12,054 bases of DNA, from the NCBI GenBank assembly GCA_015486095.1, contig WFSK01000156.1, positions 1 through 12,054 of the forward strand, written 5' to 3'. Source of the stretch: Thermotogae bacterium (GTDB lineage: Bacteria; Thermotogota; Thermotogae; B3-G13). The notes under the pieces are model-generated. The model was not told the origin of the DNA. It saw nothing but the letters and a program-made list of their open reading frames with translations, and did not search any database. The translations under genes and the position numbers were made by a program. Shown in pieces: positions 1 to 7,398 of the stretch (positions are counted from its first letter, which is position 1; each line of letters opens with the position of its first letter).

Positions 1-390
1 GCTATGGAAAACGATTATTTGGAGGAAGTAGCGATGCTGATGATGGATAACCATATACCAATTTTACCTGTCGTGAATGATGATGAAAAGGTCATAGGAG
101 TTATTACGGATTTCGAGATCCTCAATGCTCTGCTCGAACTATCTGGAATTGAAGAACACGGTGTGAGGATAACGTTGAATTTAGAGGATAAACCAGGTGA
201 ATTAAAGAAAATCCTTGATATACTAAGTGCCCATAGTCTCAACGTTATATCTGTATTGACCTACAAGAGTTCTGAAAAGAAGCGAACGGTAACGATAAGG
301 GTTTCAGGGAACTCCGTAGAAGAGGTGGCCAAGATAATGAAGGCGAATGAGATAGATTACGAAGAAGTTCTGGAGGATTTTCAGTTATGA
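1..390 (+). CDS. CBS-ACT domain protein, C-terminal part (5' end outside window)
   Basis: The reading frame is open to the left edge and the first ATG at 4 lies inside a CBS motif, so this is most likely the C-terminal part of a longer protein. Numbered from that ATG, residues 8-45 look like the second half of a CBS motif (HIPILPVVNDDEKVIGVITD, then a helix). Residues 52-125 form an ACT domain with the typical DKPGEL turn at 62-67. CBS pairs usually bind adenosyl nucleotides and ACT domains usually bind amino acids or similar small ligands, so a cytosolic sensor or regulator is likely. The architecture resembles the AcuB-like CBS-CBS-ACT family. No enzymatic domain is visible and the ligand cannot be told. 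The stop overlaps the uppP start as ATGA, which suggests translational coupling. The domain call is firm; the role is not. Confidence 0.8.
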   Translation, partial: AMENDYLEEVAMLMMDNHIPILPVVNDDEKVIGVITDFEILNALLELSGIEEHGVRITLNLEDKPGELKKILDILSAHSLNVISVLTYKSSEKKRTVTIRVSGNSVEEVAKIMKANEIDYEEVLEDFQL

Positions 391-1196
391 ATATGATCCA
401 GGGGATCGTTTTGGGCATCGTGCAAGGGCTGTCGGAATTCCTCCCGATAAGCAGTTCCGGCCATCTCGCGGTTACGGAGAAACTCATGGGTTTGACACCC
501 TCTCTAAACTTCATCATTCTTCTCCATCTGGCAACTCTCTTGGCCGTGGTAGTAGCCCTCTGGAAGGATGTAATAGCTCTGATACTGAGCTTTTTCAAAG
601 GGTTATACCTATCGTTCAAAGACGGCTTTTCGAAGACTTATAAAGATTTTGAGATGTTTAGACTCAGTCTGTTGATCATCGTGGGAACAATACCTGCTGC
701 CGTAGTCGGTGTCCTGCTAGAAGAGATCGTGGGTGAAGCCTTTGGAGAGATGGTCTTTGTTGGTATCGCATTCCTCATAACCGGTACCGTCCTGTTTCTT
801 GCAGATCGGGTAAGATCGACGAAAAGGCTTGAAAAGATGAATACGAAATCTGCTTTATGGATAGGTGTCGCACAGGCTCTGGCTATATTCCCAGGGATAT
901 CGAGGAGTGGCATGACGATAAGCGCGGGTTTGAGTCAGGGATATGTAAGAGAAGAGAGTGCGCGTTTCAGTTTTCTCCTATCTATTCCGATAATATTTGG
1001 GGCTTCATTAACGAAGATAAGTGCGATATCGAGAGATATAACATCGGTGGATGTGATCGCTTTTGTATTTTCAGCTGTATTCGGTTACATCGCTGTTAAA
1101 TCCTTGCTTTACCTTGCTCTGAAGAGAAAATTGTCTTACTTTTCCTATTACTGTTGGGCGATCGGTATACTGACACTCGTCTTCTTAGGTAGGTGA
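387..1196 (+). CDS. uppP: Undecaprenyl-diphosphatase UppP (BacA family)
   Basis: This integral membrane phosphatase converts undecaprenyl diphosphate to the monophosphate, recycling the lipid carrier for peptidoglycan and other surface polymers; overproduction gives bacitracin resistance in known members. The 269-residue length is normal for the family. Both signatures are present: QGLSEFLPISSSGHL at 13-27, with the catalytic-type Glu17 and His26, and PGISRSGMT at 169-177, with the conserved Arg173. Several hydrophobic segments are visible (about 40-60, 93-113, 122-140, 196-208, 222-240 and the C-terminus). The start at 387 overlaps the previous stop by 4 bp and has GGAGG at 372-376; an in-frame ATG at 393 is further from that site. 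Its position upstream of a PASTA gene and murJ fits a cell-wall role. Confidence 0.96.
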   Translation: MNMIQGIVLGIVQGLSEFLPISSSGHLAVTEKLMGLTPSLNFIILLHLATLLAVVVALWKDVIALILSFFKGLYLSFKDGFSKTYKDFEMFRLSLLIIVGTIPAAVVGVLLEEIVGEAFGEMVFVGIAFLITGTVLFLADRVRSTKRLEKMNTKSALWIGVAQALAIFPGISRSGMTISAGLSQGYVREESARFSFLLSIPIIFGASLTKISAISRDITSVDVIAFVFSAVFGYIAVKSLLYLALKRKLSYFSYYCWAIGILTLVFLGR

Positions 1197-1202
1197 AAAT
1201 GT

Positions 1203-1883
1203 ATGGAGTTGGAGATCCTCGTCGGTGGTGGATTGATAGGATTCCCAGGTAAATTAAGACATCCGTTTAGCACCGTTTCTTTGCTTACCCTTGATGATGG
1301 AAGAAAAGGCCTGATAGATACAGGCAACACGATACAGTTAGAGGCATTGGATGCCGAATTCGAAAGAAGAAATCTGGATATTTCATCGATAGAATTCATA
1401 ATCTTAACACACGTTCACCTAGATCACATCATCAATTCTATCTATTTTCCCAATGCCGAAATATATGTCCATGAGGCGTACGCGAGTAAGAATTATTCCA
1501 ATTTCGGTAAGATCGTGGGCATAGCTTATGAGAAGGTAATTAAGAGTTGGAAGGTTGTAAAGACTGTTAAGGATGGCGATCGTCTCTTCGGAAAGATAGA
1601 GGTTATTCATACACCTTATCACGCGCGTGAACACATATCGCTGGTGCTCGATACGGAAAACATGGGTAGAGTGGGTGTACTCGGGGATATATGCTACACG
1701 AAGATCGCATTTTACGATATATTGAAGGGTTACAGAACGGACAGAGTAGCGGAGATCGTAAAAGGGATAGCGAATAGATGTGATTGGATAATACTCGCTC
1801 ACGATGAGCCTATCAAGATATCCGATCTGCATCTCGGTGCAGGGAATTCCAAAAGATGCGCTGGTTCCTCTACTTCTTCTTGA
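1203..1883 (+). CDS. Metallo-beta-lactamase-fold hydrolase
   Basis: This is a 226-residue MBL-fold protein with the full set of metal-binding motifs: HVHLDH at 70-75 (HxHxDH), HTPYH at 136-140 supplying His140, Asp162 in LGD, and His200 in LAHDEP. An intact binuclear metal site is therefore expected. The size fits small lactonase- or glyoxalase-II-like members; no beta-CASP or other extra domain is present, so it is not an RNase J type enzyme. The substrate cannot be read from sequence. The start at 1203 is preceded by AGGTAGGTG (about 1187-1194) at good spacing, 6 bp after the uppP stop. The last nine codons overlap the start of the PASTA gene, and the Ser/Gly-rich tail at 214-226 looks like a by-product of that overlap. 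Function unknown; fold certain. Confidence 0.85.
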   Translation: MELEILVGGGLIGFPGKLRHPFSTVSLLTLDDGRKGLIDTGNTIQLEALDAEFERRNLDISSIEFIILTHVHLDHIINSIYFPNAEIYVHEAYASKNYSNFGKIVGIAYEKVIKSWKVVKTVKDGDRLFGKIEVIHTPYHAREHISLVLDTENMGRVGVLGDICYTKIAFYDILKGYRTDRVAEIVKGIANRCDWIILAHDEPIKISDLHLGAGNSKRCAGSSTSS

Positions 1884-2791
1884 ATCTCATAATGGTAGTT
1901 TCGATTGTGTTCGTTGGCATAATATTGTACAGTTCGGGTAAGATAACCCAAACACCTGCTCTTGTAGGTCATTCGTATCGGGAAGCGAAGAAAGAAGTAT
2001 CTGAATTGGGATTGAATTTGAGCACTAAGGGAAAGGTTAAGAGTATCAATTATACAAAAGGCGAAATCGTATGGCAGTACCCCGATCCAGAGCAACCGAT
2101 AAAAAGGGGAAGGAGTATCTGGGTATTGATCAGTGACGGTGTTCCCACAGTGAAAATACCAGACGTTAGGAACATGCTCTTAGCGGAGGCGAAGCAAAAG
2201 GTCATAGCGGCAGGAGCAGAGGTGGGAGATATAGCGTATGCCTACAACGATGCTGTGGAAAAGAATTTTGTCATCGCTTCCTCTCCTATGAATAGTAAAA
2301 TAGTTGGTAAAGGTTGGAATGGAAGAATATCTCTTCTCGTAAGCCTTGGTAGAAAGAAAAAGAAGTTCATCGTACCCAACTTTCGAGGTTTAACCCCGAA
2401 GGAGGTAAAAGATTATCTGGATTCTCTGAATGTAAAAACTCCCGTTGTAGTACATAACGGCTTCTCTATAGCCATTGGAAGAGGAGAGATATATGCCCAA
2501 AAGCCGAAACCGGGAAGAGTTCTTGAAGAAGGAGACACTTTGAATCTGTACATCAACTCCAGACTGCGTTTTTACAAGATATATCTCTTCCTGCCAAAAG
2601 AGGATTTTCTCCTGGGTCCACTTACTGTAGATAAGGTAGAAGAGAGCGGAATAAGTGAAGAATATACCCTCAAGGATAGTGGGAATTCCTATACTGCGAT
2701 GATCCTGATCGGCAATTCCCCGTTTTCTGCCTATGTGTTTCAGGGAAGTAGATTGATTCAAATGGCGAGGGCTCACGAATTCACATGGTAA
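1856..2791 (+). CDS. Membrane-anchored protein with three PASTA domains, no kinase domain
   Basis: The protein has 311 residues. One hydrophobic segment at about 4-25 should anchor it in the inner membrane with the rest outside. Three PASTA-like repeats follow at about 34-95, 98-165 and 171-235, each with the usual proline-valine entry and a closing P-x-x-G or GxxIxLxVS-type strand (for example IPDVRNMLLAEAKQKV, and KPKPGRVLEEGDTLNLYIN). PASTA domains in Ser/Thr kinases and penicillin-binding proteins sense or bind peptidoglycan fragments and lipid II. Here neither a kinase nor a transpeptidase domain is present. Residues 236-311 form a further region I cannot assign. The start at 1856 overlaps the MBL gene by 28 bp and is supported by AGGGAA at 1841-1846; a later in-frame ATG at 1892 would cut the membrane segment. 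The gene overlaps rsgA by 7 bp. Confidence 0.85.
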   Translation: MRWFLYFFLNLIMVVSIVFVGIILYSSGKITQTPALVGHSYREAKKEVSELGLNLSTKGKVKSINYTKGEIVWQYPDPEQPIKRGRSIWVLISDGVPTVKIPDVRNMLLAEAKQKVIAAGAEVGDIAYAYNDAVEKNFVIASSPMNSKIVGKGWNGRISLLVSLGRKKKKFIVPNFRGLTPKEVKDYLDSLNVKTPVVVHNGFSIAIGRGEIYAQKPKPGRVLEEGDTLNLYINSRLRFYKIYLFLPKEDFLLGPLTVDKVEESGISEEYTLKDSGNSYTAMILIGNSPFSAYVFQGSRLIQMARAHEFTW

Positions 2792-3675
2792 GGGAAGTAG
2801 GAAGGATAGTAAATCAGCATTCGAATGCAGTCGTAGTTCAAACTCAAAGAGGTGAAAAGATACCCTGCAGATTGAGGGGTAGGTTTAAACTTCAGGGTAT
2901 CTTTCCCTATGTTGGAGATATGTGTGAGTTTACGAGAGATGGGTTCGGAGGGGGTGTGGTGGAAAACATACTTCCGAGGCAAAATTTCTTGATGCGACCG
3001 AAGGTGGCAAACGTAGATCAAGCCGTTATCGTAACATCCTTCAAGAAACCTCAGCTCGATCTCTTAACCTTAGATACATATATAGTTCTTGTGGAAGAAG
3101 CAGGCCTTGACATAGTAGTAGTGTTCAACAAATCTGACCTGTTAACTCAGGAAGAGAGAAAAAGGATGGAGAAAACGGTAGATGGTTATAACACACTCTA
3201 CAGGACTGTGATGGTAAGTGCACTGACTGGAGAAAATCTATGGAGATTAGAGGAAGTCTTAAAAGATAAGGTGTCGGTCTTTGCAGGTGTATCGGGTGTA
3301 GGGAAGAGCAGTCTCTTGAATGCAATATCCCCCGCTTTGGAGTTAAAAGTCAACGAGGTATCAAAAGATGGGCGAGGGAAACACACGACTACGACTTCCA
3401 CATTGCTTTCCCTTCCTTACGATGGTTTCGTGGTAGATACCCCTGGTTTCGTCTCCTTATCCGTGGATCACATACCCTTCAAAAGATTACAAAGATATTT
3501 TAAGGAGTTCCATGATCATTCCAAGAAGTGCTTTTTCGATGATTGCCTTCACCGGAATGAGATGAGATGCGGGGTAAAAAAGGCTGTGAAAGAGGGAAAA
3601 ATAATGAGATCGAGATATGAAAATTACCTGAAACTGTTGGAAAGAATAGAAAGGGGTACTCGAAATGAGCGTTAA
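2785..3675 (+). CDS. rsgA: Ribosome small subunit GTPase RsgA (YjeQ)
   Basis: RsgA is a circularly permuted GTPase that acts in late maturation of the 30S ribosomal subunit. The permuted motif order is seen directly: NKSD at 115-118 (G4), SALTG at 145-149 (G5), the P-loop GVSGVGKS at 168-175 (G1), GKHTTT at 198-203 (G2) and DTPG at 218-221 (G3). An N-terminal OB-fold-like stretch precedes them (about 1-75). The C-terminal zinc knuckle has ligands Cys249, Cys254, His256 and Cys262. The 296-residue length is typical. The start lies 7 bp inside the PASTA gene and the end overlaps rpe by 11 bp, so the three are probably translated together. rsgA-rpe is a common gene pair, often beside a PASTA kinase. 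Confidence 0.97.
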   Translation: MVREVGRIVNQHSNAVVVQTQRGEKIPCRLRGRFKLQGIFPYVGDMCEFTRDGFGGGVVENILPRQNFLMRPKVANVDQAVIVTSFKKPQLDLLTLDTYIVLVEEAGLDIVVVFNKSDLLTQEERKRMEKTVDGYNTLYRTVMVSALTGENLWRLEEVLKDKVSVFAGVSGVGKSSLLNAISPALELKVNEVSKDGRGKHTTTTSTLLSLPYDGFVVDTPGFVSLSVDHIPFKRLQRYFKEFHDHSKKCFFDDCLHRNEMRCGVKKAVKEGKIMRSRYENYLKLLERIERGTRNER

Positions 3676-4315
3676 GGTTTCTCCTTCCATTTTGGCGGCA
3701 GACCTATCGAGATTGAAAGAGGAGCTTCAAAGGATCGAAAATGCGGATTACATCCACGTGGATGTGATGGATGGAAGATTCGTCCCCAACATCACCTTCG
3801 GTATTCCAATTGTAGAAGCAATTCGAAAGAGCACTTCTATTCCCATAGATGTCCACCTCATGATAGTAGACCCGATGCCGTATATAAAGGAATTCGTGGA
3901 TGCGGGTGCGGAGGTATTAACCGTCCATTACGAAGCCTGTACTCATCTGCATAGAGCCGTAACCTCCATAAAAACCCTTGGATCTAAGGCGTTCGTTGCC
4001 ATAAACCCTCATACCCCCATCTCCGCCTTGGAAGAGATAGTGAATTTTGTGGATGGCATACTCGTGATGAGTGTTAATCCTGGATTTTCGTATCAAAAAT
4101 TCATCCCCACCTCTCTGGATAAGATAAGAAAACTGCGGGCCATCGTTCCAAAGGATACGGATATAGAGGTGGATGGTGGTGTGACGTTGAAGAATGCGGC
4201 AGATATCGTGAGAAGTGGGGCGACGATACTGGTATCTGGAGCCACGGTGTTCGGTTCAGAATCACCCTATGAGACGGTAAAGCAGCTCCAGAAAGCTGAT
4301 GTGGTAACGACGTAG
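3665..4315 (+). CDS. rpe: Ribulose-phosphate 3-epimerase
   Basis: Rpe interconverts D-ribulose 5-phosphate and D-xylulose 5-phosphate in the pentose phosphate pathway; it is a cytosolic metal-dependent TIM barrel. The 216-residue sequence carries the whole family pattern: SPSILAAD at 6-13, HVDVMDGRFVPN at 31-42 with metal/catalytic His31 and Asp33, HLM at 64-66 with His64, the phosphate-binding stretch MSVNPGF at 135-141, and EVDGG at 168-172 with Asp170. The usual GG-Q after NPGF is SY-Q here, a mild deviation. The start at 3665 has AAGGGG at 3651-3656 and overlaps rsgA by 11 bp. murJ follows within about 20 bp. Confidence 0.97.
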   Translation: MSVKVSPSILAADLSRLKEELQRIENADYIHVDVMDGRFVPNITFGIPIVEAIRKSTSIPIDVHLMIVDPMPYIKEFVDAGAEVLTVHYEACTHLHRAVTSIKTLGSKAFVAINPHTPISALEEIVNFVDGILVMSVNPGFSYQKFIPTSLDKIRKLRAIVPKDTDIEVDGGVTLKNAADIVRSGATILVSGATVFGSESPYETVKQLQKADVVTT

Positions 4316-4333
4316 CAGTGAGGAGTGTTGGTA

Positions 4334-5875
4334 TTGGGTTTGAAGGCTAAGATATATAGATTGCTACGTAGTACCCAGACGGTATCTCAGGCAGTTGCCG
4401 TTCTAACGATCTTCACCTTTCTGAGCAAGATACTGGGTTTCGTCAGAGATATCTTCGTGGCGATGTTCTACGGGACGAGTGCAAACTTAGATGCGTTCAT
4501 CGCCTCTCAGACACCTCCGGGCTTGATATCGGGTATCTTCGCAGGTTCACTTGCCACCATCTTCATTCCCTTGTTCATCAGGTATAGAGAAGAAGAAAAT
4601 GAAGAATATGCTCGCAGATATGCGACCACGATGATATACTCGATCGCGATAATATTACTAATATTCTCCACGATAGCCGCGATATTCGCACCACAGGTGA
4701 TGAAGGTCTTCGTCCCTGGATTCTCCAAGGAAAAGTTGGCAAAAGCAGCTTTCTTTTTGAGGATGATATCCATAACTGCCGTCTTCAACGGCATGATAAC
4801 CCTTCTGAACGGTTTACTCCAGGCTCGAAAGCGTTTCTTCTCTTATTCTGTAATGAGTCTGTCATCGAACATAATAGTCATAACCTTTCTCGTAACTCTG
4901 AACGGCAGTCTCGGCATAATGGCATACGTTTTGGGTTACATCTTCGGGCTTGGGAGCATAATGACAGGACTCTTGTTGATGTCGAAGAACTTCGTGAAGC
5001 CCAGAAACGTAGATTGGCATCATCCCGGCGTTAGGGAATCCATCATGCTGATATTGCCGCTGATGATAAGCAGTACGGTTGCCATGATAAACATCGCCAT
5101 AGACCGGATATTCGCCTCAGGTCTGCCTACGGGTAGCATTTCCGCCCTGAACTATGCGGTGAGGATAAGGAGTATTCCGATCAGCCTCTTCGGTGCATCC
5201 GTGTACAGTGCGGTGTATCCTTCCATAGCGGCTGCGATAGCGAAAGGAGATCAAAATTCACTCTCTAATACCGTGAGAAGAGCAACATCTTTACTCGCCT
5301 TCGTGATGATCCCCGTAACCCTTTCTTTAATACCGTTTTCCTCCTGGGTGGTAAGAGTGCTATTTCAGAGAGGCGCATTTACGGCTCATTCCACGGCAAT
5401 GACTTCTTCTGCAGTCATCTTTTATTCTATAGGGATATTCTTCGTTTCTGTCAACGTGATATTGGTAAGAATATATTATTCGATGAAGGACACGAAACAT
5501 CCCGTTATATATGCGGTCTTTGCTATAGGCGGAAATATCCTTTTCAACTTCCTACTCATCGGTCCGATGAAACAGAATGGACTCGCTCTATCCACATCCA
5601 TAAACGCGATGATATTCTTTACCCTCGCCTATTTCGGTTTGAGGAAGAAGGGTGTAAAATTGAATCTGATAGATGTGAAATACATAACGCTAACTTTACT
5701 GGCATCGTCGATAACACTGGTTTCTATATATATTATGAGATATTATCTGGGAACGAGGCTATTGATCACCACTGTACAGGTATTGTGTGCGGTAGGGATA
5801 TACTTACTCATATCGAGCGTATTCAAGACGTTTAGGTTAAAGGCCGTTATGAATAGATTGAGGCGAGGTAAATGA
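4334..5875 (+). CDS. murJ: Lipid II flippase MurJ (MviN family)
   Basis: MurJ moves lipid II across the inner membrane for peptidoglycan synthesis. The N-terminal family signature is clear: LSKILGFVRDIFVA, then FYGTSANLDAF (nt about 4421-4500), with the Arg-Asp of GFVRD and the DAF motif of known members. Many strongly hydrophobic segments follow, compatible with the 14 helices of the family, and the length (513 residues from this start) is normal. The start is a judgement call. An upstream GTG at 4325 is possible, but AGGAG at 4321-4325 sits 8 bases before TTG 4334, so TTG 4334 fits best; TTG at 4328 and 4340 are alternatives. The stop overlaps the next gene as ATGA. Sharing an operon with uppP links flipping and recycling of the lipid carrier. 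Confidence 0.93.
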   Translation: MGLKAKIYRLLRSTQTVSQAVAVLTIFTFLSKILGFVRDIFVAMFYGTSANLDAFIASQTPPGLISGIFAGSLATIFIPLFIRYREEENEEYARRYATTMIYSIAIILLIFSTIAAIFAPQVMKVFVPGFSKEKLAKAAFFLRMISITAVFNGMITLLNGLLQARKRFFSYSVMSLSSNIIVITFLVTLNGSLGIMAYVLGYIFGLGSIMTGLLLMSKNFVKPRNVDWHHPGVRESIMLILPLMISSTVAMINIAIDRIFASGLPTGSISALNYAVRIRSIPISLFGASVYSAVYPSIAAAIAKGDQNSLSNTVRRATSLLAFVMIPVTLSLIPFSSWVVRVLFQRGAFTAHSTAMTSSAVIFYSIGIFFVSVNVILVRIYYSMKDTKHPVIYAVFAIGGNILFNFLLIGPMKQNGLALSTSINAMIFFTLAYFGLRKKGVKLNLIDVKYITLTLLASSITLVSIYIMRYYLGTRLLITTVQVLCAVGIYLLISSVFKTFRLKAVMNRLRRGK

Positions 5876-6447
5876 AGAGTGAAGTTTTTATACCAGAAAA
5901 ATCCGATATCATGCCCTCGAAAAAGCTGTTTTTATACAGGGCTGGGTTCAAAGGGCGGCAAATAGAGATGGATGATGTGATGAAAGAGAACATAAACTCT
6001 ATCTACCTGCACGGGTTGAGGATAGCGAGGCCCAAATTATTTTACAAAACCTTTCGCATAGATGAGGTACCGGAGCAGGTCATACCTGGGATCTTCGAAG
6101 GCACGAAGAGAATAACGATATTCGTCTCCACTCTGGGGTATGAGATCGATGAAGAGATCGAAAGATTGTTCGAAGAGGGCAAAGTACTCAAAGCAAATCT
6201 GTTGGATGCATGGGGTTCTGAGGCAGTTGAAGCCCTGAACGAGAGATTCGATGCCAAACTGCGAGCCAGGAATGGAAAGGGAACGATGAGATTTTCTCCG
6301 GGCTACGGTGATGTGGATATAAGGGTGAATTTCGATATCCTCGATCTACTGGGTGTCGTCGAAGTGGTGAGCGATCGCAAGACGGGGATATTGAGACCGA
6401 GAAAGAGCACAACTTGTTTAATAGGATGGTACGATCGCGATGTGTGA
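5872..6447 (+). CDS. Stand-alone methionine synthase activation-domain protein
   Basis: The 191-residue protein resembles the AdoMet-binding reactivation domain that forms the C-terminus of E. coli-type MetH, here as its own gene. Landmarks are DAWGSEAVEAL at 112-122, RFSPGYGD at 140-147, which matches the R-x-x-x-G-Y AdoMet-binding motif of MetH, and TGILRPRKSTTCLIGW at 171-186, the P-x-K-S stretch of the family. Separate activation-domain proteins of this type are known; I recall TM0269 of Thermotoga maritima. The expected role is to help reductive remethylation of cob(II)alamin in MetH with S-adenosylmethionine. The metH downstream lacks this domain, which supports the pairing. It overlaps murJ by 4 bp (ATGA), with GAGG-type sequence at 5860-5868, so it may be transcribed with the cell-wall genes and not with metF. 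Confidence 0.85.
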   Translation: MKSEVFIPEKSDIMPSKKLFLYRAGFKGRQIEMDDVMKENINSIYLHGLRIARPKLFYKTFRIDEVPEQVIPGIFEGTKRITIFVSTLGYEIDEEIERLFEEGKVLKANLLDAWGSEAVEALNERFDAKLRARNGKGTMRFSPGYGDVDIRVNFDILDLLGVVEVVSDRKTGILRPRKSTTCLIGWYDRDV

Positions 6448-6469
6448 TCCCGAACTCAGTTTAAAGACT

Positions 6470-6498
6470 TTTATGAGATCAAAGGTATGTAGTATACT
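6470..6498 (+). promoter_or_regulatory. Possible promoter before metF
   Basis: The 75-base gap between the activation-domain gene and metF holds TATACT at 6493-6498, a good -10 hexamer. A weak -35-like TTTATG lies at 6470-6475 with 17-base spacing. This is the largest break in the chain of overlapping genes from 1 to 6447, so a new transcript could begin here. The -35 match is poor and no operator or riboswitch fold is visible; the gap is too short for a typical SAM or cobalamin riboswitch. Confidence 0.25.
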
Positions 6499-6522
6499 TC
6501 TTATAACGTCATTTGAGGTTTT

Positions 6523-7398
6523 ATGGATATGCTGATATCAGATATATTGCGATCGAAGAGAACCACTTTATCTTTTGAGGTATTTCCTCCGAAAGGGACG
6601 GAGAAAAGTGCCCTCGATATGATATTTGGTACGATAGAGAAACTCTCGGAACTAAAACCGGATTTCATAAGCGTAACGTACAAGACCTATGGAAGAAACC
6701 AGAGTAGGGCGATAAAGATATCCGAATTCATCCATAAGAATGCCCTCGTCCCGCTTGCCCATCTGACGGCAGTGGGGTATGGTAAGGAAGATATTCCAGG
6801 GATATTGGATGATTTTTATTTCGCGGGTATAAGGAATATACTTGCTCTGAGAGGAGATGTAGACAAAGATATTGCCAATAGAAGGAGTTTGTGGAAGGAT
6901 TTCAAATATGCCAGAGACCTGATCGAATTCATAAATTCAGATGGAAGATTCTGTATAGGAGCCGCAACCTATCCCGAGGGGCATGTTGAGTGTAAGGATG
7001 TCGATAAGACAGTCGAATATCTCAAGCAGAAGGCTGATGCAGGTGCAGAATTCTTCATCACTCAATTGTTCTTCGACAATCGAGTGTACTACAGGTTCCT
7101 GGATAAGGTGATGAATGCCGGGATCGATAAACCGATTATACCCGGAATCATGCCCGTATTGAGGGCGAAGCAGATCGAAAAGATGGTAGCCCTCTCGGGG
7201 GCAACCGTTCCGAATGAGTTGAGAAAATTGCTGGATGAATTCGCTGAAGACGATGACGGCATGCGTAAAGCGGGTATAGAATATGCGGTGGAGCAGATCG
7301 ACGATCTCTTGAGTAATGGAGTGAAGGGCATCCATCTTTACACCATGAACAAGGCTGAATCAGCGATAGAGATAATAAAACGGGTGGGGTTGAGATGA
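6523..7398 (+). CDS. metF: 5,10-methylenetetrahydrofolate reductase
   Basis: MetF is a flavin-dependent TIM-barrel enzyme that reduces methylenetetrahydrofolate to 5-methyltetrahydrofolate, the methyl donor for MetH. The 291-residue sequence shows the family landmarks: LSFEVFPPKG at 16-25 with catalytic-type Glu19, HLTAVG at 80-85, NILALRGD at 105-112 (flavin site), YPEGH at 150-154, FITQLFFD at 178-185, PGIMPV at 207-212 and a C-terminal GIHLYTMN at 269-276. The Shine-Dalgarno-like TGAGGT at 6514-6519 lies close to ATG 6523 and 9 bases before ATG 6529 (Met3), so either could be the true start. The stop overlaps the metH start by 4 bp (ATGA at 7395-7398), so the two enzymes of one pathway are likely translationally coupled. 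Confidence 0.96.
   Translation: MDMLISDILRSKRTTLSFEVFPPKGTEKSALDMIFGTIEKLSELKPDFISVTYKTYGRNQSRAIKISEFIHKNALVPLAHLTAVGYGKEDIPGILDDFYFAGIRNILALRGDVDKDIANRRSLWKDFKYARDLIEFINSDGRFCIGAATYPEGHVECKDVDKTVEYLKQKADAGAEFFITQLFFDNRVYYRFLDKVMNAGIDKPIIPGIMPVLRAKQIEKMVALSGATVPNELRKLLDEFAEDDDGMRKAGIEYAVEQIDDLLSNGVKGIHLYTMNKAESAIEIIKRVGLR

Noticed and set aside
6448..6522. A SAM or cobalamin riboswitch before metF
   Set aside because: The gap is only 75 bases and shows no paired stems or conserved core typical of those riboswitches.
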